DNA of 10,344 nt from Rhodoferax sp. (GTDB lineage: Bacteria; Pseudomonadota; Gammaproteobacteria; Burkholderiales; Burkholderiaceae_C): assembly GCA_028711355.1 (NCBI GenBank), contig JAQTSL010000111.1:1-10344 (forward strand). Reading direction: 5' to 3'. This document shows positions 1 through 9,231 of this stretch, piece by piece (position 1 is the stretch's first letter; each line of letters starts with the position of its first letter). The position numbers and the translations under genes were made by a program. The notes under the pieces are model-generated. The model saw only the letters and a list, made by a program, of their open reading frames with translations, was not told the DNA's origin and searched no databases.

Positions 1-1
1 G

Positions 2-541
2 TTCAATACCGACGAATTTTTGAACCGCAAAACCACCGCCGAAGCCTTGGCGGGCCTGCGCCCGGCCTTTGATAAAGCCGGTAGCGTCACCGCTGGTAAC
101 GCATCCGGCATCAACGACGGCGCTGCCGCCGTGATGCTGATGACCGCCAAGAAGGCGGCCGCCCTGGGCCTGAAGCCGCTCGGCCGCATTGCCAGCTTTG
201 CCACCAGCGGTCTGGACCCGGCCATCATGGGCATGGGCCCGGTGTCGGCCTCGCGCAAGGCGCTGGCCCGCGCCGGCTGGAGCCCGGCTGACCTGGACCT
301 GATGGAAATCAACGAGGCCTTTGCCGCGCAAGCCTGCGCGGTCAACCAGGAAATGGGCTGGGACACCAGCAAGATCAACGTCAACGGCGGTGCCATTGCC
401 ATTGGCCACCCGATTGGTGCGTCTGGCTGCCGCATCTTGGTGACGCTGCTGCACGAGATGCAACGCCGCGACGCCAAAAAGGGCTTGGCCAGCCTGTGTA
501 TCGGCGGCGGTATGGGGGTTGCCCTAACCATCGAGCGCTGA
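2..541 (+). CDS. phaA: Acetyl-CoA C-acetyltransferase (beta-ketothiolase), 3' part only
   Basis: This enzyme condenses two acetyl-CoA into acetoacetyl-CoA in the cytoplasm, the first step of polyhydroxybutyrate synthesis. The open frame runs in from the window edge, so only the last 179 residues are seen, against about 390 for the family. Thiolase signatures appear in order: NASGINDGAAAV, GMGPVSASRKAL, NEAFAAQ, the GHPIGASG block with the catalytic His, and near the C-terminus CIGGGMG with the second active-site Cys. The nucleophilic Cys of the N-terminal half lies outside the window. The TTG at 20 is an internal Leu codon, not a start. phaB follows on the same strand 189 bases later, which favours the biosynthetic PhaA over a fatty-acid-degradation thiolase. 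The family is certain; the PhaA role rests on this context. Confidence 0.95.
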   Translation, partial: FNTDEFLNRKTTAEALAGLRPAFDKAGSVTAGNASGINDGAAAVMLMTAKKAAALGLKPLGRIASFATSGLDPAIMGMGPVSASRKALARAGWSPADLDLMEINEAFAAQACAVNQEMGWDTSKINVNGGAIAIGHPIGASGCRILVTLLHEMQRRDAKKGLASLCIGGGMGVALTIER

Positions 542-545
542 TTTA

Positions 546-563
546 GCGCCCATAATGGGGCGC
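546..563. other. GC-rich hairpin just after phaA
   Basis: GCGCCC (546-551) pairs with GGGCGC (558-563) across a 6-base loop, starting 5 bases after the phaA stop. No run of T follows, so it is not a standard intrinsic terminator. It could slow 3' exonuclease or act as a weak pause site. The pairing is seen in the sequence; the function is a guess. Confidence 0.35.
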
Positions 564-611
564 CCGTCCAACTTCATGGTCTGGTGCACACCCCAAACGA
601 TGGAAGAGGGC

Positions 612-685
612 TGTCGTTGCGGGCCACGACCCGCAATCCATGCAGTTCGGATTCACTGGATACCGGGTCGTGGCCCGGTATGACA
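612..685. repeat. Head-to-head pair of REP-like palindromes (BIME-like)
   Basis: Two hairpins lie in inverted orientation in the phaA-phaB gap. Hairpin 1 (617-636) is TTGCGGG / CCCGCAA around a 6-base loop. Hairpin 2 (660-681) is ATACCGGG / CCCGGTAT around a 6-base loop. The two are also complementary to each other: the 14 bases at 620-633 are the exact reverse complement of 664-677. The outer ends carry TGTC (612-615) and GACA (682-685), and the inner flanks ATCCA and TGGAT. This layout fits a dispersed REP/BIME element of the TGTCAT-CCGGG…CCCGG-ATCCA type. Genome-wide copy number cannot be seen here. Confidence 0.7.
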
Positions 686-730
686 ACCAGTTCTTTCACG
701 TTAACAAACATTTATTCAGAGGAGCAGTTC

Positions 731-1468
731 ATGAGTCAAAAAGTAGCTTACGTCACCGGTGGCATGGGTGGCATCGGAACCGCCATCTGCCAGCGCCTGC
801 ACAAAGAAGGTTTTACGGTCATTGCCGGTTGCGGTCCCACCCGTGACCACGTCAAGTGGCTGGCCGAGCAGGCGGCGCTGGGCTACACCTTTTACGCGTC
901 GGCCGGTAACGTAGCCGACTGGGACTCCACGGTGACGGCTTTTAGCGTGGCCAAGGCCGAGCACGGCAGCATCGATGTGCTGGTGAATAACGCCGGCATT
1001 ACGCGTGACCGTATGTACCTGAAAATGTCGCGCGAAGACTGGGACGCGGTGCTCAATACCAACCTCAATTCGATGTTCAACGTGACCAAACAGGTGGTGG
1101 GCGACATGGTTGAAAAAGGCTGGGGCCGCATCATCAACATCTCTAGCGTCAATGGTGCCAAGGGCCAGGCCGGGCAGACCAATTACTCGGCTGCCAAGGC
1201 CGGGATGCATGGTTTTAGCATGGCGCTGGCGCAGGAGCTGGCCACCAAAGGCGTCACGGTCAACACCGTCAGCCCGGGCTACATTGGCACCGACATGGTC
1301 AAGGCGATCCGCCAGGAGGTGCTGGACAAAATTGTGGCCACGGTGCCGGTCAAACGCCTGGGCGAGCCGTCAGAAATTGCTTCCATCATTGCTTGGCTGT
1401 CCTCCAACGAAGGCGGCTACGCCACCGGTGCCGAGTTTGCTGTTAATGGCGGGTTACACATGAGCTGA
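731..1468 (+). CDS. phaB: Acetoacetyl-CoA reductase, NADPH-dependent SDR
   Basis: This enzyme reduces acetoacetyl-CoA to (R)-3-hydroxybutyryl-CoA, supplying monomer for polyhydroxybutyrate. It is a 245-residue classical short-chain dehydrogenase, the usual PhaB length. The cofactor loop TGGMGGIG is at residues 9-16. NNAG follows in the central fold, and the catalytic triad is S139, Y152 and K156 in the SSVNG…NYSAAK block. The C-terminus has the PG and family-typical GAEFAVNGGLHMS ending. The ATG at 731 is chosen because AGAGGAG (718-724) sits 6 bases upstream and the SDR fold starts at once. The open frame continues upstream to 584, but that part runs through the palindromic repeat and has no SDR homology. 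PhaB and FabG are close relatives; the thiolase neighbour and the GQAGQTNY block favour PhaB. Confidence 0.95.
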   Translation: MSQKVAYVTGGMGGIGTAICQRLHKEGFTVIAGCGPTRDHVKWLAEQAALGYTFYASAGNVADWDSTVTAFSVAKAEHGSIDVLVNNAGITRDRMYLKMSREDWDAVLNTNLNSMFNVTKQVVGDMVEKGWGRIINISSVNGAKGQAGQTNYSAAKAGMHGFSMALAQELATKGVTVNTVSPGYIGTDMVKAIRQEVLDKIVATVPVKRLGEPSEIASIIAWLSSNEGGYATGAEFAVNGGLHMS

Positions 1469-1561
1469 TGAATGCTGCGGGATTTTGCCTAATTCAAGTT
1501 TTTGTGTGTTAGTATTTGCTGGCATTCTCAATTGGTATCTCATTTTTTCGAAAGGGAAGTT

Positions 1562-1879
1562 ATGAAGCTCAGGATTTCTGCTTTGGTTGCTGCGCTGGTG
1601 ATGGCGCTGTCAGGCCAGGTTTTTGCGCAGGCAGCGCCTGCCGGTGCGGGGGGCTCTTCAACTGCGGGTGCCGGTGGTGCTGCGGGTGCCGGTGGTGCTG
1701 CGGGTGCTGCTGGCGCTGGCGGCGCTGCTGCAGCCGGTCTTGGGGGTCTGGGTGTGGTCGGTACGGTGGGCGTTGTTGTGGGTGCCGTGGCTGTGGCTGC
1801 TATTGCTTCCAATAACAGCACAGCGAGTACTGGTACGACTGGTACGACTGGTACGACTGGTACGACTGGTACCCAATAA
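1562..1879 (+). CDS. yjbE: Small secreted Gly/Ala/Thr-rich protein, YjbE/GfcA-like
   Basis: A 105-residue exported protein of very low complexity. Residues 1-22 form a clear signal peptide (K2, R4, a hydrophobic core, cleavage after VFA22). A Gly/Ala-rich stretch follows, then a Gly-zipper-like hydrophobic segment at about 60-84, then a tail of five Thr-Gly-Thr units ending in Gln. An SD-like AAAGGGA lies just upstream of ATG 1562. Sequence homology is weak, as expected for such composition. The call as YjbE/GfcA rests on composition, size, the Thr/Gly-rich C-terminus and its place as first gene before yjbF-, yjbG- and yjbH-like sequences, the same order as in E. coli. The molecular role of YjbE is not established; a surface or matrix protein tied to exopolysaccharide is plausible. 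A strong terminator directly follows, so this gene is probably expressed above its neighbours. Confidence 0.75.
   Translation: MKLRISALVAALVMALSGQVFAQAAPAGAGGSSTAGAGGAAGAGGAAGAAGAGGAAAAGLGGLGVVGTVGVVVGAVAVAAIASNNSTASTGTTGTTGTTGTTGTQ
1663..1707 (+). repeat. 18-bp in-frame tandem repeat in yjbE-like gene
   Basis: Two exact 18-bp units start at 1663 and 1681 (TGCGGGTGCCGGTGGTGC), followed by a partial third unit from 1699. They encode the Ala-Gly-Ala-Gly-Gly pattern of the mature protein. Exact identity at the DNA level, including third codon positions, points to recent duplication rather than only protein-level constraint. Confidence 0.8.
1829..1873 (+). repeat. 9-bp tandem repeat ×5 encoding Thr-Gly-Thr
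   Basis: Five head-to-tail 9-bp units (ACTGGTACG) start at 1829, 1838, 1847, 1856 and 1865; only the last base of the fifth differs. The unit length is a multiple of three, so gain or loss of units would change tail length without a frameshift. It forms the extreme C-terminus of the YjbE-like protein. Confidence 0.9.
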
Positions 1880-1896
1880 TCTGCAATACGCACCTT

Positions 1897-1923
1897 AAAG
1901 CGCCTTCGGGCGCTTTTCTTTTT
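1897..1923 (+). terminator. Intrinsic terminator with UUCG tetraloop inside the yjb operon
   Basis: A perfect 8-bp stem AAAGCGCC (1897-1904) / GGCGCTTT (1909-1916) closes on a TTCG loop, the very stable C(UUCG)G tetraloop, and is followed by TCTTTTT. It starts 17 bases after the yjbE-like stop, and its T-tract runs into the proposed start of the next gene. It should end most yjbE-like transcripts and leave read-through for the lipoprotein and fusion genes, giving unequal expression in one operon. Confidence 0.9.
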
Positions 1924-2634
1924 GTGTTTATCAAACAACTTTTTTTTTGTATTTTGCGCCTGTTGTCGGTATTCCTTTTGCTATTCTTGTCAGCATGTGC
2001 CAGCGACTCTTTACTCTCCAGCGTGGCGGGCGCCGTTTATAGAGAGCACTTTGGTGCCACTACAGATGCGAGCGTCACCGCGCCACTGAATCCAGCTTAC
2101 CGATATCTGCGGGCAAGTCTGGCTGATAACCAGACCGCGCTTCTGGTGTTAGGCTATGTTGATTCTCAGCCACAGGGCGATATTGAAGTCTGGTACAGCG
2201 CACAAAAAGAAATTATCAAAATCCAAAATGGCCGTATTGTTGCAACAGCCGGTTTGCCGATGGACTGGCTTCGAGTTGATTTTGCCGTGCCCCCACCCAT
2301 CTGGGGTGTTGTCAACGGGTTGCCAACCAGTTACACCCGGGTTCGGGATGAAATGGCTGGGTATCGGTACGGTGTGACAGAAAATTTGGCGCTTGAAGCA
2401 GTTGTTGGACCACCGGCAAACGTTTTGACAAAAACATTACCGTTGGAACTTGCCCAGGCCTATGTTTGGTATGTTGAAACAACGCAAGATCGCGGTTCAC
2501 GAGCCTTGCCGCCATCTTGGTATGCGGTTGCGACGGTCGGTGGTAGCCAGGCCGTGGTGTATTCATACCAGTGCCTGTCACCCCAGGTGTGTCTCAGTTT
2601 GCAGCGCTGGCCGCCGGTGAAAGCGCCATCTTGA
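1924..2634 (+). CDS. yjbF: YjbF/GfcB-family outer-membrane lipoprotein
   Basis: A 236-residue lipoprotein of the YjbF/GfcB family, which belongs to exopolysaccharide (yjbEFGH) and group 4 capsule (gfc) operons and is thought to act in the periplasm or at the outer membrane. The N-terminus has K4, R12, a long hydrophobic run and the lipobox LSAC with Cys25 as acylation site; residue +2 is Ala, not Asp, which predicts sorting to the outer membrane. The family-like core is the block ALLVLGYVD followed by a region ending NGRIVATAGL and the DWLRVDF strand. The start is uncertain: GTG 1924 lies in the terminator's T-tract with no visible Shine-Dalgarno, and a TTG ten codons later would still leave a 15-residue lipoprotein signal. 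It overlaps the next gene by 4 bases (TTGA), so translation is probably coupled. This gene is less GC-rich than phaB or clpB. Confidence 0.82.
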   Translation: MFIKQLFFCILRLLSVFLLLFLSACASDSLLSSVAGAVYREHFGATTDASVTAPLNPAYRYLRASLADNQTALLVLGYVDSQPQGDIEVWYSAQKEIIKIQNGRIVATAGLPMDWLRVDFAVPPPIWGVVNGLPTSYTRVRDEMAGYRYGVTENLALEAVVGPPANVLTKTLPLELAQAYVWYVETTQDRGSRALPPSWYAVATVGGSQAVVYSYQCLSPQVCLSLQRWPPVKAPS

Positions 2635-5600
2635 AAATTGACCGTAACCGTTGGGCACACGCCCTGGTGACAATTTGCACTGCCTGGGTTTCCAGTGCCT
2701 CCAGCGCTCAAATATCTGTCATAACGCCTCTTCAAGCACCCGTGGTCACGGGTGAGCGCCTGAGTGACTGGGTCTATCGGCGGTCTGGCCCCATGGCCGA
2801 TACGACCGCCCTGCATTGGCGCGCCGATGCCCAGCGCGCCCCACAGGCCCGCCTGCAAAGCGCTGTTCTGGACAGCATCACAACAGATCGGTCGATCCGG
2901 TTGGCACCGGCTGAGCGTGACCAGCTCACCAACTGGCTGCGTACCTTGCCGGTCACCGGGCGGGTCATACTGGGCCGTGCCGATGTGCGCTGGCTGCAAG
3001 GCACCCCGGAAGCTGACCCGGTATTGGGGGACGGGCAGCAAGTGGTTTTGTACCCGCGTCCCAAGCAGGTGGCTGTGGTCACGGCGACGGCGGTTTGTCT
3101 GGTACCGCATACGCCGGGTGCGCTGGTGCACCACTATCTGCACCTTTGCAACTCCGCACTGACAAGTGAAGTTGATGCTGCCTGGATTGCTCAGCCTGAT
3201 GGGCGTACGCGGCGTTTTGGCATTGCCAATTGGAACCTGGAGGCGCAAGACGAACCCGCACCGGGCGCCTGGATCTGGGCGCCAACGCGTGCGACCCAGA
3301 TTCCAGAGAGTTTGTCAGACAATTTGGCGCGTTTTTTGGCGACCCAGGCACCCTTTGAGTTTTTGACATCAAATCAGTCTGTAGCGCTTATTCATCAAGC
3401 ACAAGCTGCTATGCAATCAGTGGCAAATTCAGCAACGCAGGAGACCACTGCCAAACCTCGAGCTGCTCAGATCAGTGCCAGTGACTGGGGCGAGATTGGA
3501 CTGCTGCAAACCCCCACGGCACGCATGGCTGCCGCCGGCGACGTGCGACTGAAGATCAGCCGGGTGGCGCCCTACACCCGCGGCACGGTGATGCTGCAGC
3601 CGTTGGACTGGTTGGAGGTCGGCTTCAGGTACACCGACATTTCCAATCGGCTGTATGGCTCCGCCATTGCCGGGGCGCAAACCTACAAAGACAAGTCGAT
3701 TGATGTCAAATTGCGCCTTCGAGAGGAATCGAATTTTTGGCCGCAGGTCGCCCTGGGCTTGCGTGATTTTGGTGGAACGGGTTTGTTTTCTGGCGAATAT
3801 CTGGTGGCCAGCAAGCGCTGGGGCAATTGGGATGCCAGCCTTGGGTTGGGTTGGGGCTATTTGGGCGCGCGTGGCAATGTCAAAAACCCTTTGTCTGCGT
3901 TGGATGCCACGTTTAACACGCGCCCCGTCTATGTGGCCGGCAGTACTGGCACGCCAGCCACTCAAACCTGGCTTTATGGCCCGGCGGCTTTGTTTGGGGG
4001 GGTGCAATGGCATACCCCCTATGATCCACTGACCGTCAAGCTGGAGCTGGACGGCAATGATTACCAGCATGAACCCCAAGCCAATAACCAGCCTGCCAAA
4101 AGCCCGTTAAACCTCGGATTGGTTTACGCCTATTCTCCCAGTGTTGACTTCAGTTTGGCGTTGGAACGCGGTAACCGTTGGCTGGCGGGGGTGACATTGC
4201 GCAGTGCTATCAATCACTTGGATGCTGCCAAGCTACTGGACCAACCCATGCCACGTTTTTCGCCCAACGCGGCGGCCACCTTGCCCCCAGGTGGCTGGGG
4301 CAATACGGTTCAAAATATCGAGGCCTACACCGGCTGGACAGTGCGCTCGATTCGTCATGACACGGCATCCACCACCGTGCAAGCAGAAACCGATGCAGCG
4401 CTTTTTCTGCAACAACGCATCGAGCGCGCGGTAGCGGTGTTGCATCAGGATGCACCTGCCAGTACCAGGCGCTTCGTCTTTGATTTGCAAGAGCACGGGC
4501 TGGCGATGTCGCACCTGGAGGTGGACCGTGCGGAGTGGGTGGCCAAAAAGGTGAGGGCCGAAGCGCCAGCGATGCGTTTGCCAATTTTCCAGCATGGTCC
4601 GGGTCTGCCTACCGTCCGGGTGGTGCCGCCCGATGCTGATGCAGCGCAGCAGAATTGGCAGGCCGAGCGCTCAAGTCGCACCCTGGTGCTAGAGCCCAGC
4701 TACAGTCAAAGTTTGGGGGGGCCCGATGGTTTCGTGTTGTTCCAGTTGGGTGCCCAGGCCAAACTGGAGCAGCGCTTTTCTGACGCGACCTGGCTCAATG
4801 GTGTGCTGGACTACCGCCTGATAGATAACTACAACAATTTCAAATATACGGCCCCCAGTAACCTGCCTCGTGTGCGCACCTATGTGCGTGAGTATGTAAC
4901 CACCTCTCGACTGACTTTGCATTCGCTTCAACTCACGCACGTCAGTGATCTGGGGGGCGGCCACTATCTCAGCAGCTACGCCGGTTTGCTGGAACGGATG
5001 TACGGTGGCGTCGGGGCTGAATGGTTGTACCGGCCCTGGCGTGGGCGGCTGGCCTTTGGGGTGGATGCCAACATGGTGCGCCAGCGTGATTTCAAACAAG
5101 ATCTCACGTTCAGGGATTACCGCGTCAACACCGGGCATGCTTCGGTCTATTGGGACACCGGTTGGAACGACGTGCAAGTCAACGTCAGTGCCGGGCGCTA
5201 TCTCGCGGGTGATATCGGTGCCTCACTGAATATTTCACGGGTTTTTCAAAACGGCACGTCGATCGGAGCTTGGGCGACCAAAACCAATGTGTCGGCTGAG
5301 CAATTCGGCGAGGGCAGCTTTGATAAGGGCATTTACGTCAATATTCCGTTTGACGTGATGATGCCCAAATCATCCCCCTCCACGGCCAGCATCATTTGGA
5401 GCCCGCTCACGCGTGATGGGGGGGCCCGGCTGGCGCGAAAATTTGGGTTGTTTGACTTGACCAAGCAGCGTGACAGGCGCGCACTGCAATGGCGTGCCGT
5501 CAAGCCAGAGGGCTTGACTTCGGCATCTGACACAAGCTATGTTTTGAGTGAACCCAACCCCACCATATTTCAGACCATTGGCCCCAGTGGTGCAACACTG

Positions 5601-6227
5601 GCCGGCCAGGTGACTGACATTCCAGCATCCAGTTGGGCTTGGGCCGGCGGGGCAGTGCTGGCAGCCAGTTTGCTGGACAACAAGGTGGACACCTGGGCGG
5701 TGAATCATCAAACCCCGGTTTGGAATCGGATCGGCAGCATCGGCAACAACCTGCCAGTGGTTATGGGGCTTGGAACGGCATTGTTTTACGCTGGCATGGC
5801 TGGTCCCGATGCCGCCGACACGGCCGAAACCGCTTTGAAAGCGGGGGCCTACACTTTGGGTGCCAGTTTGGTGACGCGCTACACCGTTGGGAGAGCCCGG
5901 CCTTATGAAAATCTGGGCAGTCACCATTTCGACGGGTTTAACAACCACGCGTTTCAATCTGGCTTTACCTCTAACCACGTGTCTTTGGCGTTTGCGTTGG
6001 CCACGCCATTCGCCCAAAAGCATGACATGCCATGGCTTTACGGACTGGCTGGCTTGAGCGCCTTGGGCCGTGTTCAGAGTCGGGACCACTGGTTGTCTGA
6101 TACGGTCGCCAGCGCGGCCGTGGGTTACGCCATTGGCACGCTGGTGGGCCAACAAAAACGATCCCCCAAAGAGATGCAACTGACCGTTACGCCGCAGTCT
6201 GTTCGGGCAGACTGGCGCTTTGATTGA
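2631..6227 (+). CDS. Three-domain fusion: GfcC/YjbG + YjbH/GfcD beta-barrel + PAP2 phosphatase
   Basis: A 1198-residue exported protein. Start TTG 2631 is preferred: it overlaps the upstream stop (TTGA), has GGTGA 10 bases before it, and gives a clean signal peptide (K2, R5, R7, hydrophobic core, cleavage ASSA26-Q27). A GTG at 2571 would add 20 residues and bury the signal. Residues ~30-260 resemble GfcC/YjbG (VTGR, VVLYPRPKQV, WIAQPDGR…WN). After a Gln/Ala linker, residues ~280-950 resemble the outer-membrane protein YjbH/GfcD (GLLQTPTARMA, QTYKDKSIDVKLRL, GGTGLFSGEYLVASK, SPLTRDGG near the end). Residues ~1000-1180 form a PAP2-type domain: R1083-X6-R1090-P1091, SNH1116 and R1147-X5-H1153-X3-D1157, with several short hydrophobic segments. 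In E. coli YjbG and YjbH are separate and I know of no attached phosphatase there. A role in secreting and trimming a lipid-linked polysaccharide at the outer membrane is inference. Confidence 0.88.
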   Translation: MKIDRNRWAHALVTICTAWVSSASSAQISVITPLQAPVVTGERLSDWVYRRSGPMADTTALHWRADAQRAPQARLQSAVLDSITTDRSIRLAPAERDQLTNWLRTLPVTGRVILGRADVRWLQGTPEADPVLGDGQQVVLYPRPKQVAVVTATAVCLVPHTPGALVHHYLHLCNSALTSEVDAAWIAQPDGRTRRFGIANWNLEAQDEPAPGAWIWAPTRATQIPESLSDNLARFLATQAPFEFLTSNQSVALIHQAQAAMQSVANSATQETTAKPRAAQISASDWGEIGLLQTPTARMAAAGDVRLKISRVAPYTRGTVMLQPLDWLEVGFRYTDISNRLYGSAIAGAQTYKDKSIDVKLRLREESNFWPQVALGLRDFGGTGLFSGEYLVASKRWGNWDASLGLGWGYLGARGNVKNPLSALDATFNTRPVYVAGSTGTPATQTWLYGPAALFGGVQWHTPYDPLTVKLELDGNDYQHEPQANNQPAKSPLNLGLVYAYSPSVDFSLALERGNRWLAGVTLRSAINHLDAAKLLDQPMPRFSPNAAATLPPGGWGNTVQNIEAYTGWTVRSIRHDTASTTVQAETDAALFLQQRIERAVAVLHQDAPASTRRFVFDLQEHGLAMSHLEVDRAEWVAKKVRAEAPAMRLPIFQHGPGLPTVRVVPPDADAAQQNWQAERSSRTLVLEPSYSQSLGGPDGFVLFQLGAQAKLEQRFSDATWLNGVLDYRLIDNYNNFKYTAPSNLPRVRTYVREYVTTSRLTLHSLQLTHVSDLGGGHYLSSYAGLLERMYGGVGAEWLYRPWRGRLAFGVDANMVRQRDFKQDLTFRDYRVNTGHASVYWDTGWNDVQVNVSAGRYLAGDIGASLNISRVFQNGTSIGAWATKTNVSAEQFGEGSFDKGIYVNIPFDVMMPKSSPSTASIIWSPLTRDGGARLARKFGLFDLTKQRDRRALQWRAVKPEGLTSASDTSYVLSEPNPTIFQTIGPSGATLAGQVTDIPASSWAWAGGAVLAASLLDNKVDTWAVNHQTPVWNRIGSIGNNLPVVMGLGTALFYAGMAGPDAADTAETALKAGAYTLGASLVTRYTVGRARPYENLGSHHFDGFNNHAFQSGFTSNHVSLAFALATPFAQKHDMPWLYGLAGLSALGRVQSRDHWLSDTVASAAVGYAIGTLVGQQKRSPKEMQLTVTPQSVRADWRFD
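3382..3411. repeat. Possible relic of a family-specific short palindromic repeat, read in frame
   Basis: Inside the linker between the GfcC and YjbH domains lies a nested inverted repeat: TAGC (3382-3385) with GCTA (3408-3411), and within it GCTT (3386-3389) with AAGC (3397-3400). From memory it resembles a short dispersed intergenic repeat of Comamonadaceae with the pattern TAGCGCTTATTCAT…AAGC…AGCTGCTAT. Here it encodes part of the Gln/Ala linker (VALIHQAQAAM). The recollection cannot be checked here. Confidence 0.35.
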
Positions 6228-6256
6228 TGGTCCGAGTCGCCTTGTGGTTGATTGAT

Positions 6257-6284
6257 CGCTGAGTGAGCAGCCATTGCCTCAGCG
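6257..6284. other. Hairpin downstream of the fusion gene
   Basis: CGCTGAG (6257-6263) pairs with CTCAGCG (6278-6284), and GCA/TGC inside can extend the stem with a bulge. It lies 30 bases after the fusion-gene stop. There is no T-run, so a terminator role is only possible, not shown. Confidence 0.35.
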
Positions 6285-6322
6285 CTGGCTGACTTTGCAA
6301 AAATCGTTTCTCGCTGCCCGCC

Positions 6323-6351
6323 CTTGAACGCGCGCGCCGCAGACCCATGTA
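6323..6351 (+). promoter_or_regulatory. Sigma-32 (RpoH) heat-shock promoter of clpB
   Basis: The -35 element CTTGAA (6323-6328, within CCCTTGAAC) and the -10 element ACCCATGTA (6343-6351) are separated by 14 bases. The sigma-32 consensus is CTTGAAA and CCCCATNT with about 13-15 bases between, so there is one clear mismatch in the -10 block. It sits some 35 bases before the clpB start, which places the transcript start near 6358. ClpB is a classic RpoH-regulated gene. Confidence 0.75.
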
Positions 6352-6384
6352 GAGGGCAGTTCAAAACTTTTTTTGGAGTGCTCC

Positions 6385-8973
<2,589 letters not shown>

Positions 8974-8991
8974 TTTGCGATACTGTGCGGT

Positions 8992-9231
8992 ATGCGCGTT
9001 GTCGGAAACACCCAGATTGCCCTGCCCAGCCTGATGCCCAGCGCCGCTGCCTTGCGGCAAGCACAGGTGCACCAGGCCACGGCAGCGGCGCTGATGCGCG
9101 TGGCCACCACCGGGGTGCGCAAAGGCGTCTATCGCTACGCCACGCATGAGGCTGCCAACCGCGCCAGCGACGAGGCACTGAGCATTGCCATCGTGCTGAA
9201 TATCAAGCAGATCGAGGCGACATCACTATGA
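8992..9231 (+). CDS. Unknown 79-residue protein coupled to a nucleotidyltransferase gene
   Basis: I do not recognise a named family. The protein is Ala-rich and looks mostly helical, with a basic, aromatic central patch (GVRKGVYRYATHEAANRA) and no signal peptide or membrane segment, so it is probably cytoplasmic. ATG 8992 follows the clpB stop by 18 bases and has no strong Shine-Dalgarno, so it may be read from the clpB transcript. The stop overlaps the next start as ATGA (9228-9231), which implies translational coupling and a shared task. A small protein before a nucleotidyltransferase-fold gene recalls MNT/HEPN- or AbiE-type toxin-antitoxin pairs, but this protein shows no HEPN RX4-6H motif, so that link is only contextual. 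Confidence 0.7.
   Translation: MRVVGNTQIALPSLMPSAAALRQAQVHQATAAALMRVATTGVRKGVYRYATHEAANRASDEALSIAIVLNIKQIEATSL

Noticed and set aside
584..730. Upstream extension of phaB to an ATG or similar start at 584
   Set aside because: The extension runs through the REP-like palindromes, has no SDR homology, and a strong Shine-Dalgarno supports ATG 731.
1485..1515. Promoter for the yjbE-like gene (TTGCCT and TAGTAT)
   Set aside because: The spacing is 19 bases and both hexamers are poor. A promoter is expected in 1469-1561 but I cannot place it.
1829..1873. CRISPR-like array
   Set aside because: The units are 9 bp with no spacers and lie in frame within a coding sequence, so this is a coding tandem repeat.
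2460..3248. Antisense open frame (262 codons) across the lipoprotein/fusion junction
   Set aside because: No domain or ribosome site; it is opposite two genes with clear family matches.
6373..6384. TTG start for ClpB four codons upstream
   Set aside because: It would overlap the GGAG ribosome site that serves ATG 6385, and ClpB proteins begin near MR-DKFT.
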